From NCBI GenBank assembly GCA_000333815.1, contig CAPI01000046.1, positions 1 to 64,000 on the forward strand: a DNA stretch of 64,000 bases, in the 5' to 3' direction. The translations under genes were made by a program, and so were the position numbers. Source of the stretch: [Collinsella] massiliensis. GTDB lineage: Bacteria; Actinomycetota; Coriobacteriia; Coriobacteriales; Coriobacteriaceae. The notes under the pieces were generated by a model, which worked only from the letters and a program-made list of their open reading frames with translations, was not told the DNA's origin and made no database searches. Of this stretch, positions 7,420 through 17,685 are shown one piece after another. Each line of letters opens with the position of its first letter. The stretch's first letter is position 1.

Positions 7420-9966
7420 ATGGCTCAGCCTGTGATCGGAACGCCGTGGAAGAAACTGGGCGCGCCTGTGTCGGACGCCGCGCTCGAGGGCGTGGAGAAG
7501 TATTGGCGGTGCGCGAACTACCTTGCTGTCGGCCAGATCTATCTGCGCAGCAACCCGCTCATGCGCAAAGATTTCGTGGACGAGAAAACCGGCGAGGTGC
7601 GTGATTTCGGTCGCGCGGACGTGAAGCACCGCCTCGTGGGTCACTGGGGCACCACGCCGGGTATCAACTTCCTCATGGGACACACGAACCGTCTCATCGC
7701 CGATCACCAGCAGAACGCCATCTTCCTCATGGGTCCCGGCCACGGCGGCCCGGCGGGGACTGCCCAGAGCCTCCTCGACGGCACCTATCGCGAGCGCTAC
7801 CCCGAGATCACCGACGATGAGGCCGGACTGCAGACGTTCTTCCGCCGCTTCTCTTATCCCGGCGGTATCCCGAGCCACTTCGCGCCAGAGACGCCCGGTT
7901 CTATCCACGAGGGCGGCGAGCTGGGCTATACGCTCTCCCATGCTTACGGCGCGGTGCTCGACAACCCGAGCCTGCTTGCCGTGGCCGTGGTGGGCGACGG
8001 CGAGGCGGAGACCGGTCCCTTGGCTACGGGCTGGCAGGCGAACAAGCTCGTCAACCCGGCGACGGACGGCATCGTTCTGCCGATTCTCCACCTCAACGGC
8101 TACAAGATCGCGAACCCCACAATTCTCGCGCGCATCTCGGACGAGGAACTCGAGCAGTTCTTCCGCGGCATGGGTTATAACCCGCATGTGTTCGTTGCTG
8201 GCTTTGACGATGAGAGCCATGCCTCGATCCACCGCCGGTTCGCCGAGCTCCTGGAGCAGGTGTTCGACGAGATTTGTGACATCAAGGCATGTGCGCAGGC
8301 GCAGGTAGACGCCGGCGGTGAGGCGACGCGCCCCGTCTATCCCATGATCGTGTTCCGCACGCCCAAGGGCTGGACGTGCCCCAAGCACATCGACGGCAAG
8401 AAGACCGAGGATTCGTGGCGTGCGCACCAGGTGCCGCTTGCCTCGGCGAAGGACACGCGCGAGCACTTCCGCGTGCTGCGCGGCTGGCTGCGCTCCTACA
8501 CACCTGAGGAACTCTTCACGCCCGAGGGCCAAATCCGTCCCGAAGTGACCGCGTTCATGCCGGAAGGCGATCTGCGCCTGGGCGCGAACCCCAACGCTAA
8601 CGGTGGCACGGTGCGCCGAGAGCTCACGCTGCCAGACATCCACGCGCATGAGGTGCCGGTCGCCGAGCACGGCCACGGCTGGGGGCAGACCGAGGCGGCG
8701 CGCGTCTTCGGTGCCTACACGGCCGACGTGCTTGCACAGAATCTCGACGACTTCCGCATTTTTGGTCCGGACGAGACCGCTTCGAACCGCCTGCAGGCCG
8801 CCTACGACGTGACGCGTAAGCAGTGGGAGGGCGGCTTTTACGCGGACGAGGCCAACGACCAGCTCCTCGCCAGCCAGGGCAAGGTTATCGAGCAGTTGTC
8901 CGAGCATCAGTGCGAGGGCATGCTCGAGGCGTACGTGCTCACCGGCCGCCATGGCGTGTGGTCGAGCTACGAGAGCTTCATCCATGTGGTGGATTCCATG
9001 GTCAACCAGCACTGCAAGTGGCTCGAAGCGACCGTGCGCGAGATTCCGTGGCGCGCGCCCATCGCGGGGCTGAACATCCTGCTCTCGAGCCACTGCTGGC
9101 GCCAGGATCACAACGGGTTCTCGCACCAGGACCCTGGCTTCATCGACCTGTTGCTCAACAAGGCGAACGATACGCACGTGGTGAACGCCTACTACCCGGC
9201 GGATGCCAACATGGCTCTCGCGGTGGCGCAGCGCGTGTACCAGTCCACGAACTGCGTGAACGCCATCTTCTGCGGCAAGCAGCCTGCGCCGACGTTCAGC
9301 ACGGTGGACGAGGCCGTGGCGGAGCTCGACGAGGGGCTCGCCGTGTGGCGCTGGGCGTGTACAGCGGATTCGCTCGCCGATGCGGACCTGGTAGTGGCGA
9401 CCTGCGGCGACGTTCCCACGCTCGAAGCGCTTGCGGCGACTGACATGCTGCGCGAGCTCGGTGTCAAGGTATGGTTCGTGAACGTCGTCGATCTGCTCAA
9501 GATCCAGAACGCGAGCGAGAACGACCGCGCTATCAGCAATGAGCGCTTCGCTGAGTTCTTCGGCACGGGCGAGAAGCCGGTGCTCTTTTGCTTCCATGCC
9601 TATGCGGGCACTATCCGCCGCTTGGTGTGGGACCGTCCCGGCCACGATGCCTGGCGCGTGCATGGTTACGAGGAGAAAGGCTCCACGACCACACCGTTCG
9701 ACATGCTGCGCCTGAACAACATGGATCGCTGGGAGCTCGCGGCCGACGCGCTGCGCCTGGTGGGTGCCGTGCGCGGCGATGCGGACGTGTTCGCCGAGCA
9801 AATCTCGGCGTGGGAGGCGTTTCGTGAGGAGGCGTTCCAGTTCGCGGTTGACGAGGGATTCGATCACCCGGCGTTCACGGATTGGGTGTGGCCCGAGGCG
9901 GCGGAGCAGGGCGACGCCGACGGCGCGCTTTCCGCGACGCAGTTGACCGCCGGCGACAACGAATAG
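7420..9966 (+). CDS. xfp: Xylulose-5-phosphate/fructose-6-phosphate phosphoketolase
   Basis: This 848-aa thiamine-diphosphate enzyme splits xylulose-5-P or fructose-6-P with phosphate into acetyl-phosphate and a C3 or C4 sugar phosphate. The N-terminus [16 protein letters not shown], the TPP motif [11 protein letters not shown] with [18 protein letters not shown] and [19 protein letters not shown] are characteristic, and length matches the bifidobacterial enzyme. GAAAGAGG precedes ATG 7420 at 5 bases; the in-frame ATG at 7399 lacks an RBS and family homology. The last 36 codons and downstream hairpin are duplicated at 16386-16606. Confidence 0.96.
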   Translation: MAQPVIGTPWKKLGAPVSDAALEGVEKYWRCANYLAVGQIYLRSNPLMRKDFVDEKTGEVRDFGRADVKHRLVGHWGTTPGINFLMGHTNRLIADHQQNAIFLMGPGHGGPAGTAQSLLDGTYRERYPEITDDEAGLQTFFRRFSYPGGIPSHFAPETPGSIHEGGELGYTLSHAYGAVLDNPSLLAVAVVGDGEAETGPLATGWQANKLVNPATDGIVLPILHLNGYKIANPTILARISDEELEQFFRGMGYNPHVFVAGFDDESHASIHRRFAELLEQVFDEICDIKACAQAQVDAGGEATRPVYPMIVFRTPKGWTCPKHIDGKKTEDSWRAHQVPLASAKDTREHFRVLRGWLRSYTPEELFTPEGQIRPEVTAFMPEGDLRLGANPNANGGTVRRELTLPDIHAHEVPVAEHGHGWGQTEAARVFGAYTADVLAQNLDDFRIFGPDETASNRLQAAYDVTRKQWEGGFYADEANDQLLASQGKVIEQLSEHQCEGMLEAYVLTGRHGVWSSYESFIHVVDSMVNQHCKWLEATVREIPWRAPIAGLNILLSSHCWRQDHNGFSHQDPGFIDLLLNKANDTHVVNAYYPADANMALAVAQRVYQSTNCVNAIFCGKQPAPTFSTVDEAVAELDEGLAVWRWACTADSLADADLVVATCGDVPTLEALAATDMLRELGVKVWFVNVVDLLKIQNASENDRAISNERFAEFFGTGEKPVLFCFHAYAGTIRRLVWDRPGHDAWRVHGYEEKGSTTTPFDMLRLNNMDRWELAADALRLVGAVRGDADVFAEQISAWEAFREEAFQFAVDEGFDHPAFTDWVWPEAAEQGDADGALSATQLTAGDNE

Positions 9967-9981
9967 GTGCATCGACATGAT

Positions 9982-10020
9982 GGAGACGCTGCCCGACCGA
10001 GTTGGCTGGGCAGCGTCTCC
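9982..10020 (+). terminator. Hairpin after xfp
   Basis: GGAGACGCTGCCC (9982-9994) pairs perfectly with GGGCAGCGTCTCC (10008-10020). No T-run follows, so termination may be weak or assisted by the next palindrome at 10033. A mutated copy of the same hairpin lies at about 16515-16550. Confidence 0.7.
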
Positions 10021-10032
10021 GCTTCCGCTCCG

Positions 10033-10089
10033 CCAGAATGACTCATTTGGGGACGGGTGCGAAACGCGTCCCCAAATGAGTCATTCTGG
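10033..10089. repeat. Perfect palindrome, GGGGACGGGT family
   Basis: The arms CCAGAATGACTCATTTGGGG(A) and their exact complement are 21 bp each around a 15-nt centre. This is the most perfect copy of the GGGGACGGG family in the window. A second copy, decayed at its right end, sits at 16561-16606 as part of the duplicated xfp tail. Confidence 0.9.
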
Positions 10090-10210
10090 TGTCGCTTTCC
10101 GCTTGAAGCGGCGAACGGTTCAGATGGAACTTGCGCAATCCTCCCAGTAGGATACTAATCAAGAAGAAATTGCAACGCATGCAGCTTCGCAAACGGGGAG
10201 GGGGTGCGCC

Positions 10211-12187
10211 ATGCAGACGGCAAACGCTGTTCGCTATCTTGCAGAACATCCTGGCGTGACCCCTTCCGAAGCTGCCGAGGCTCTCGGCATAAGCGTTCGA
10301 ACCCTGCGCAGCCATGTAAAGCAGGCGAACGACGACCTCGCGGCCGTGGCCTCCATCGACCTTGTCCGGAATCGAGGATATTCGGTCGATATCCAAGATC
10401 GCGACGCTTTCGATGCGTATCTAACAGATGAAGAAGAGTTGCAGCGCGACGGCATTCCCCAGACCCGTGAAGAGCGCGTCGCGTACCTGCTCAACGATTT
10501 GCTATCTCGCAGCACCTGGATTACGCTCGATGAGCTTTCGGAGATGTTGTTTGCGTCGCGAAGCGTTATCACAGGTGACCTCAAACAGGTTGAGCGCACG
10601 CTTGAGGCGTATGGCCTTTCGCTTGCGCGGCGGCCTCACTACGGAGTGCGTGTTGAGGGATCAGAGCTTGCTCGTCGTTTATGCCTCGCCGCATCGATGA
10701 TGCGCGGTGAGTTCGACGAGGCGATTGCAACGCATGATGCGGATGATAGCGATGTCACCCTGCCTGCTAATTCCATCGACCAGCGTCACCTTTTGCAGGT
10801 TATCGCTGAAACCGTCGACGGCGCGATTGCGGGCCACGATTTCCATATCAACGCCGTTGCCTATCAAAACCTACTCGTGCACATCGCTGTGGCGCTCGTC
10901 CGCATTCGCTCGGGACACTATATGCCGGCGGAAACCGAGCATGTAGAGAAGATCAGGGCTTCGCGCGAATGGTCGGTGGCACAGGATATCGCCGACCAGA
11001 TTGGCGCTGCAGCAGGGGTCGAGCTACCTCAGGAAGAAGTTGCCTACCTAGCCATTCATCTAGCGGGGAAACAGACGCTGTGGTCGGCTTCCGACGGTGA
11101 GGAAAACCTGGTGATCTCGGACGAGGTCTGGGATGTGGTAGGCGAGATGCTCGATCGTATCTGGCAGGTATTCCATATCGATTTCAGAGCTGATCTCGAG
11201 CTACGCATGAACCTCGCCCGGCATATCGTGCCGCTTGCCGTGCGTCTGCAGTATCACTTGCAGATCGACAACCCCATCCTCGCCGACATCAAAGCGCGCT
11301 ACTTGCTCGCATGGTCGCTTGCGGTGGAGGCAGATGAGGTGCTGCGTGTCCATTACGGTGCGATTCCCTCCGAAGCGGAAACCGGCTACATGGCACTTGC
11401 CTTCGCCCTCGCGCTTGAACGCCAGAAGACCGCGCCGGGAAAGAAGAATATCCTCGTGGTGTGCGCCACCGGTGCCGGTTCCGCACGTCTGCTCGAATAT
11501 CGGTGCCGTCGTGAGTTTGGTGAATATGTCGACAAAATCGTGACCTGTGACGTCATGCATCTCGATCAGATGGATCTTGCTGGCATCGACTACGTGTTCA
11601 CGACAGTGCCGCTCGGGCGCTCCCTGCCCGTGCCGGTTCGCGAAGTCGCCTACTTCTTCGACGACGAGGAGATCGTCGGCATGCGCGATCTGCTACGTCA
11701 CGGCGTACCAACGGGTCTGCTCGCGCGCACGTTCGACGAGCGGCTGTTCTTCCCACATCTCCCGTGTTCTACGAAGGACAGCGTGCTCCATGAATTGTGC
11801 GAGCAGATTCGAAGGGTGCGTACGGTCGATGCGCGCCTGGAAGAATTCGTTTGCGAGCGCGAGCGCGTGACGGCAACGTCCTTCGGCAATAACGTCGCGA
11901 TGCCGCATCCCCTGGAGCCGGTGAGCGATGAAACGTTTATCGCGGTCGCTCTCCTCGACAAGCCGGTCGTATGGGATGAGCGCGGCACCACGGTGCAGGC
12001 GGTGTTTCTCATTTCGTTTGCCCGCAGCGCAGGCCGCGAACTCGACCGGCTGTTCAGCATCTTGGCGGAGTTCTTTATGGATGGTGCCGCCGTGGCGCGT
12101 CTTGTGAGCGATCAGAGCTGGGACTGCTTGGTGCAGCTCGCGAACGGGTTCGAAGCTGCGTCACCACAAGCCTCTTCACCCGCTTGA
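10211..12187 (+). CDS. licR: LicR/BglG-type PRD regulator with EIIB and EIIA domains
   Basis: This 658-aa multidomain regulator is expected to activate the downstream beta-glucoside PTS genes in response to PTS phosphorylation. Domain order is two N-terminal helix-turn-helix regions (ALGISVRTLRSHV; LDELSEMLFASRSVITGDL), two PRDs with conserved histidines (LLVHIAVAL / VAYLAIHLAGK and LARHIVPLAVRL / VHYGAIPSEAE), an EIIB-like domain (NILVVCATGAGSARLL) and a C-terminal EIIA-like domain with GNNVAMPHP. The absence of an RNA-binding CAT domain makes it a DNA-binding activator rather than an antiterminator. GGGAGGGGG precedes ATG 10211 by about 7 bases. Confidence 0.88.
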   Translation: MQTANAVRYLAEHPGVTPSEAAEALGISVRTLRSHVKQANDDLAAVASIDLVRNRGYSVDIQDRDAFDAYLTDEEELQRDGIPQTREERVAYLLNDLLSRSTWITLDELSEMLFASRSVITGDLKQVERTLEAYGLSLARRPHYGVRVEGSELARRLCLAASMMRGEFDEAIATHDADDSDVTLPANSIDQRHLLQVIAETVDGAIAGHDFHINAVAYQNLLVHIAVALVRIRSGHYMPAETEHVEKIRASREWSVAQDIADQIGAAAGVELPQEEVAYLAIHLAGKQTLWSASDGEENLVISDEVWDVVGEMLDRIWQVFHIDFRADLELRMNLARHIVPLAVRLQYHLQIDNPILADIKARYLLAWSLAVEADEVLRVHYGAIPSEAETGYMALAFALALERQKTAPGKKNILVVCATGAGSARLLEYRCRREFGEYVDKIVTCDVMHLDQMDLAGIDYVFTTVPLGRSLPVPVREVAYFFDDEEIVGMRDLLRHGVPTGLLARTFDERLFFPHLPCSTKDSVLHELCEQIRRVRTVDARLEEFVCERERVTATSFGNNVAMPHPLEPVSDETFIAVALLDKPVVWDERGTTVQAVFLISFARSAGRELDRLFSILAEFFMDGAAVARLVSDQSWDCLVQLANGFEAASPQASSPA

Positions 12188-12218
12188 TACATCCTGCGGG
12201 GATGCCCGCATCTCCATA

Positions 12219-12242
12219 TCCGGTTAGGTGCACCTTACCGGA
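12219..12242. promoter_or_regulatory. 24-bp near-perfect palindrome before the PTS genes
   Basis: TCCGGTTAGGTGCACCTTACCGGA is symmetric except for one base pair and is centred about 50 bases upstream of the IIA start. It is a good candidate activator-binding site for the LicR-type regulator encoded just upstream. A smaller hairpin (TGCGGGG/CCCGCA, 12194-12210) precedes it. Confidence 0.55.
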
Positions 12243-12278
12243 CAGCGGAAGGGTTCGATATTGGAAGGAGTTGATCAT

Positions 12279-12614
12279 ATGGAAGAAGATGCTCTCACCG
12301 GTTGCGAAGCGATTTCGTTCGGCCTCATTGCAGTCGCTGGCCAGGCTCGAAGCCTTGCGTTCGAAGCGCTCGCAGCGGCGCGTGAGCATGACTTCGTCCG
12401 CGCGGATGAGTTGCTCGAGCAGTCGCGCACGGCAGGTCTCGAAGCTCACGAGCAGCAAACGAAGTTGCTGGTGAAGGAAGCTAACGGCGACCACACGCCC
12501 GTTGATGTGATGCTCGTGCACGCACAGGATCATCTCATGACCGCCATGCTCGCGCAGGAGCTCATTGAGGAGCTCGTGTACCTGCACAAGGAGAAGGTAG
12601 ATCGCGCGGGGTAG
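12279..12614 (+). CDS. licA: PTS lactose/cellobiose-family IIA protein
   Basis: This 111-aa phosphocarrier accepts phosphate from HPr and passes it to the IIB protein. The phosphorylated histidine lies in MLVHAQDHLMT, whose His and Asp match His78/Asp81 of the lactococcal enzyme; FGLIAVAGQARSLAFEAL is the conserved first helix. AAGGAG lies 8 bases before ATG 12279. An earlier in-frame ATG at 12228 overlaps the candidate operator and is rejected. The order IIA-IIB-IIC-glycosidase indicates uptake of a beta-glucoside such as cellobiose. Confidence 0.92.
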   Translation: MEEDALTGCEAISFGLIAVAGQARSLAFEALAAAREHDFVRADELLEQSRTAGLEAHEQQTKLLVKEANGDHTPVDVMLVHAQDHLMTAMLAQELIEELVYLHKEKVDRAG

Positions 12615-12663
12615 CGCGGTGTCGCTTAGACCCAAAACAACGTATCGGGAAAGGAGAGCCCTC

Positions 12664-12963
12664 ATGAAGGTCTTGCTGGTCTGTGCTGCTGGTATGTCAA
12701 CGAGCATTCTCATGAAGAAGCTCGAGAAGTATGCCGAGGAACAAGGGATCGAGTTCAGCATCAGCGCGACGGGTTGGGCAAACGCGAAGGATGCCTGCGG
12801 CGGCGTCGATTGCGTGCTCATGGGCCCACAGGTCGCCTATCAGAAAGCTAACGTCGAGGCTATGGTCGGCGGCATTCCCGTTGCCGTGATTCCCCCGCAG
12901 GACTACGGCATGGGAAATTGCAAGAGTATCTTCGACCTCATTGATGAGCTTCTAGGAAAGTAG
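12664..12963 (+). CDS. licB: PTS cellobiose-type IIB protein
   Basis: This 99-aa cytosolic IIB subunit transfers phosphate from IIA to the incoming sugar. The active cysteine is Cys7 in LLVCAAGMSTS, and GPQVAYQK and IPPQDYG are family-typical. AAGGAGAG precedes the ATG by about 6 bases. It sits between the IIA and IIC genes on one predicted transcript. Confidence 0.93.
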   Translation: MKVLLVCAAGMSTSILMKKLEKYAEEQGIEFSISATGWANAKDACGGVDCVLMGPQVAYQKANVEAMVGGIPVAVIPPQDYGMGNCKSIFDLIDELLGK

Positions 12964-12973
12964 GTGCATACGC

Positions 12974-14278
12974 ATGGCAAGCCTGAACAAGTTATACGAA
13001 AACCCCGTCATGCAGAAGCTGCAGACGCTGGGTGGGAAGTTCCAGTCCAACAACGCGCTCAACGCAATCAGCAACGGCATGATGGGTACGATGTCCCTCA
13101 TCCTCGCCGGCTCCATTTTCACCATCATCGCAACGCTCTTGAGTCTTACCGGTGTCTTGCAGGCGACAGACACGGTGTATCAGTGGCTTCAGCTCCCGTA
13201 TAACATGACGCTGGGGCTCGTCTCGGTTGCCGTGGCATTTGGCATCGCCTATTCATATTCGAAGTCCCTTGGCATTGGTAAGGAGCTCGCCAACGGCTTC
13301 GTTTCCATGTTCCTGTTCCTTATGGTGGCGAGTCCCGCACACTCCGTCGTGCTCGAGGACGGCTCGGCTCTGACGGTGCTCGACACCTCATTCCTCGGCG
13401 CTACTGGCTTGTTTACGGCCATCATTATGTCGCTCGTAGTCGTGCGCATCATCAAGTTTTGCACCGACCACAACGTGACCATTAAGATGCCCGATTCTGT
13501 CCCGCCGTTTTTGGGTGACTCGTTCGCGGCACTCATTCCTCTCGTAATCAATATTGTGTTGTGGTGCGGTTTGAACACGCTGTGCCAAAACATCCTTAGC
13601 GCAAGCATCCCCGCTCTCATCATCGGGTTGCTTTCTGTGCCGCTCGGTGCGCTCATTTCCGTTCCCGGCATGTTCGTCTTGGGCTTTATCTGCATGCTGT
13701 TGTGGAGTATGGGCATTCACGGGACCGCCATTACCAACGCCATCGTGTTTCCCGTGCTCATGGGTGCCTACCAGGTCAATGCGGAGCTGGTGGCATCCGG
13801 TGCCGCGCCGGTGTTCAGCGCTGTTATGCTCTTCGGCGCTCTAACGACCGTTGGGGGCACGGGCAACGTGCTGCCTCTGGCGATTTGCTGCCTGCGCTCG
13901 AAGTCCGCGCAGCTTCGAGCTGTGGGCAAGGCGGGCGTCGTTCCGGCAGTCTTCAATATCTCCGAGCCCATGCTCTTTGGTGCCCCGATCATGTACAATC
14001 CCATCCTCGCCGTTCCATTTATCCTTAACGGTCTCATTACCATGCTGATTATTTATCTGGGTTATATGGTCGGCTTCCTCCAGCCGGGATACGTGCTGAT
14101 CATGACCGCCTTGCCGGTGTTCATGCAAGAAGTCCTTGGTTCCATGGCGTGGCAGAACATCTTCATTCCCATCGTCGCCTTCGTTGTGGGTTATCTGGTC
14201 TATTCGCCGTTCGTGCGCATCTACGACAAGCAGTGCTTGGAGAACGAGCAGGCGGAGACAGCATCCGCAGGCAAGTAG
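12974..14278 (+). CDS. licC: PTS cellobiose/lichenan-type IIC permease
   Basis: This 434-aa membrane channel imports the beta-glucoside while IIB phosphorylates it. About ten hydrophobic segments are visible, starting at LILAGSIFTIIATLLSL. The conserved SEPMLFGAPIMYNP (about 331-344) is the substrate-binding signature of LacE/CelB-type IIC proteins. The start follows licB by 10 bases. A terminator-like hairpin lies directly after the stop, before the glycosidase. Confidence 0.93.
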   Translation: MASLNKLYENPVMQKLQTLGGKFQSNNALNAISNGMMGTMSLILAGSIFTIIATLLSLTGVLQATDTVYQWLQLPYNMTLGLVSVAVAFGIAYSYSKSLGIGKELANGFVSMFLFLMVASPAHSVVLEDGSALTVLDTSFLGATGLFTAIIMSLVVVRIIKFCTDHNVTIKMPDSVPPFLGDSFAALIPLVINIVLWCGLNTLCQNILSASIPALIIGLLSVPLGALISVPGMFVLGFICMLLWSMGIHGTAITNAIVFPVLMGAYQVNAELVASGAAPVFSAVMLFGALTTVGGTGNVLPLAICCLRSKSAQLRAVGKAGVVPAVFNISEPMLFGAPIMYNPILAVPFILNGLITMLIIYLGYMVGFLQPGYVLIMTALPVFMQEVLGSMAWQNIFIPIVAFVVGYLVYSPFVRIYDKQCLENEQAETASAGK

Positions 14279-15823
<1,545 letters not shown>

Positions 15824-15947
15824 CGCTGGGAGTTGCGTGAAGAAAAACAGCGCTTGACTGAGCGGTGGTCGGTGGCGGATATGCAGCCGGCCATCGCTTT
15901 CTTGGCGCACGTTTTATACCCGTCCCAAACGTGCATTATCTATCTCC

Positions 15948-16385
15948 CTACGCCCCGAATTCCGTGATGGGGATGACGTACACGCCGCTCGGCATCTTCC
16001 ACATGTATGAGGCCTTTCCGACCAGCACGGCTAAAAACGAGGGCTCGGCGTTTCGCGCTGCGGGGTTGCGCGCGATTTTGTCTTTCAGCCGGAGCAGGTT
16101 CTTTTCCGCCGCTGCCACCTTTTCCTCGCTGAGTTTGACTTCGAACGCCCCCACCTGCCGTCGGGCAGCTCGATGATGATATCGACTTCCAAACCATCCG
16201 CGTCGCCGTAGTAGTACACGTATGGCTCGGGAATCAGCCCCAGAGCCGTGCAATATATACGAACGTCGTGCACGCAAGGCTCTTCGAAGAGCGTACCGAA
16301 GACCTGTGTTTCGCGCAGCAACCAATTGGGGTTCATTCCGAGCAGCGATGCGGGAAGCGACGGGTCGGCAAACGTGCGCTTGGGC
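15948..16385 (-). pseudogene. Remnant of an AAA ATPase with DUF4143 domain
   Basis: Read on the minus strand, this region encodes DPSLPASLLGMNPNWLLRE, TQVFGTLFEEPCVHDVRIY, YYYGDADGLEVDIIIELPDG and, one frame over, GAFEVKLSEEKVAAAEKNLL to a natural stop. This is the C-terminal DUF4143 half of a common Walker-type ATPase family of unknown role. One G is missing from the G-run near 16146 (DGRWGAFEVK), shifting the frame. The 5' part, including Walker A and B, is absent: homology ends exactly where the duplicated xfp tail begins. Both lesions indicate a dead gene. Confidence 0.8.
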
Positions 16386-16606
16386 TTCGATCACCCGGCA
16401 TTCACCGATTGGGTGTGGCCCGAGGCGGCGGAGCAGGGCGATACAGACGGTGCGCTCTCCGCGACGCAGTTGACCGCCGGCGACAACGAATAGGCATACC
16501 AAATACGGCGGAGACGTTGCCCGTCCTAGCTGGCAGGGCACCGTCTCCGCTTCCGCTCCGCCAGAATGACTCATTTGGGGACGGGTGCGAAACGCGTTCC
16601 CAAATG
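16386..16606 (+). repeat. Duplicated 3' end of xfp with its hairpin and palindrome
   Basis: Bases 16386-16493 align without gaps to the last 108 bases of xfp (9859-9966) with about seven differences and the same stop. The following 113 bases match the xfp terminator hairpin and GGGGACGGGT palindrome with more drift. No start or upstream xfp sequence is present. Together with the original it flanks the 6-kb PTS cassette in direct orientation. Confidence 0.9.
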
Positions 16607-16609
16607 ACC

Positions 16610-16638
16610 TTGTTACAGTCTGTAATACGTATTACACT
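16610..16638 (+). promoter_or_regulatory. Promoter/operator of the PIN toxin-antitoxin pair
   Basis: TTGTTA (16610-16615) and TACACT (16633-16638) are spaced by 17 bases. The perfect 16-bp palindrome TGTAATACGTATTACA (16621-16636) covers the spacer and -10, as expected for an autoregulated toxin-antitoxin operon. Confidence 0.7.
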
Positions 16639-16676
16639 AGAGCTGTCTCCAATACTACCAGGAGAAGGAGGCGCTC

Positions 16677-17003
16677 ATGTCCGATCTCGTTTCCGCGCGC
16701 ATCGCCCCGGAGATCCGCCGACAGGGCAACAAGGTGCTTGCGCAGTTGGGGTCTACGCCGAGTGAGCTCATCCGCAGCGCGTATGAATACGTTATAGCAA
16801 AACGGCAGCTTCCGCAGGTAGAGCCCGGTGAAGAGAATCGAAGCGATGCCATGCCCGACGCGGCATCGCTCGACGCACTTGTGGCCTCCATCGCGCAGTC
16901 GACGGTGGGCGTGCCGTCATCCGCGTGGGACGCGATCGACGGCGGCGACTACAAGGCGTATATCGCGGCGGCGCGAGAGGCGGACTATGAAGCTCTTGCT
17001 TGA
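16677..17003 (+). CDS. RelB/DinJ-like antitoxin
   Basis: This 108-aa protein starts with a ribbon-helix-helix-like segment (VSARIAPEIRRQGNKVLAQLGSTPSELI), as in RelB/DinJ antitoxins that bind their own operator. The C-terminal third (WDAIDGGDYKAYIAAAREAD) would wrap the toxin. AGAAGGAGG precedes the ATG. It overlaps the PIN toxin start by 17 bases, and a perfect 16-bp palindrome lies in the promoter. The RelB-like plus PIN pairing is a hybrid relative to the usual RelB-RelE and VapB-VapC pairs. Confidence 0.75.
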   Translation: MSDLVSARIAPEIRRQGNKVLAQLGSTPSELIRSAYEYVIAKRQLPQVEPGEENRSDAMPDAASLDALVASIAQSTVGVPSSAWDAIDGGDYKAYIAAAREADYEALA

Positions 17004-17487
17004 TACCTGCGTGCTCATCGATTATTTCGGCCGCCGAGAACCGTTCTTTGAGGCATGCAACTCGCTGCGCATCGCGGAATGGTACGGGGAGTTCGAGCTC
17101 TGGGCTTCGGCGAAGTCGTTTACCGACGTGTTTTACGTGCTATCGCGTCATATCCCGGCTGCCGATATCCAACAGGCATTTTGCGCGGCAGCATCGTTTC
17201 TGCACGTCGTTTCGATAGACGGAGACGATATTCTTAACGCTGCGCAAGCGTCATGGGACGATTTTGAGGACTGCTTGGTGTACCAGGCAGCGAAGAAGAT
17301 CGGTGCAGACTGCGTCGTCACGCGCGATAAGGGTGGCTTCTCCCGGTCGCGCATTTCTACGATGACGCCCGATGAGGTAGGTACTTGGTTGTGCCGAGAG
17401 CGCCGCCGCGCATACGCTTCAGTAACCATCACGCGCGAGATGGTCGAAAAAGCCTGCGCGCAGCTCGACGACGAGGGCATGTGCTAG
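16987..17487 (+). CDS. PIN-domain ribonuclease toxin (VapC-like)
   Basis: This 166-aa protein is predicted to be an RNase that cleaves RNA, often tRNA or rRNA, when freed from its antitoxin. PIN residues are Asp6 and Asp12 in LLDTCVLIDYF, an acidic/serine region ASAKSFTDVFYVLS, and the third carboxylate cluster DDFEDCLVYQAAKKIGAD with VVTRDKGGF. The start ATG 16987 lies inside the antitoxin gene, implying translational coupling. The C-terminus (residues 135-166) extends beyond the minimal PIN fold. Confidence 0.82.
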   Translation: MKLLLDTCVLIDYFGRREPFFEACNSLRIAEWYGEFELWASAKSFTDVFYVLSRHIPAADIQQAFCAAASFLHVVSIDGDDILNAAQASWDDFEDCLVYQAAKKIGADCVVTRDKGGFSRSRISTMTPDEVGTWLCRERRRAYASVTITREMVEKACAQLDDEGMC

Positions 17488-17490
17488 CTA

Positions 17491-17685
17491 AGTGGGACTC
17501 AGAGACCTGGTGTCAAAGTCCCACTAGCTCCGGTGGCCACCGCGGTTGGCTTCGCGGCCTTGGCCGGCGCGATTGCGGCCATGGGCGTTGCCGCCGCGCT
17601 TGCCGGAACCGCGTTGGGGCTTGCCACCGTTCCCGCTGCTCCGCTTGCCCGGTGAGACTTTGGCACCAGGTCTCTGAGTCCCACT
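17491..17685. repeat. Two inverted 35-bp palindromes flanking the ygiQ 3' end
   Basis: AGTGGGACTCAGAGACCTGG heads a 35-bp unit at 17491-17525. The same unit in reverse orientation occupies 17651-17685. Each unit is itself a hairpin (AGTGGGACT / AGTCCCACT). One copy overlaps the ygiQ TAG; the other lies wholly inside ygiQ and is translated as SGTQRPGAKVSP. Confidence 0.85.

Noticed and set aside
16248-16493. Short ORF ending in the xfp tail as a real gene
   Set aside because: Only the last 36 codons are xfp-derived; the preceding residues are antisense to the DUF4143 remnant, and there is no RBS.
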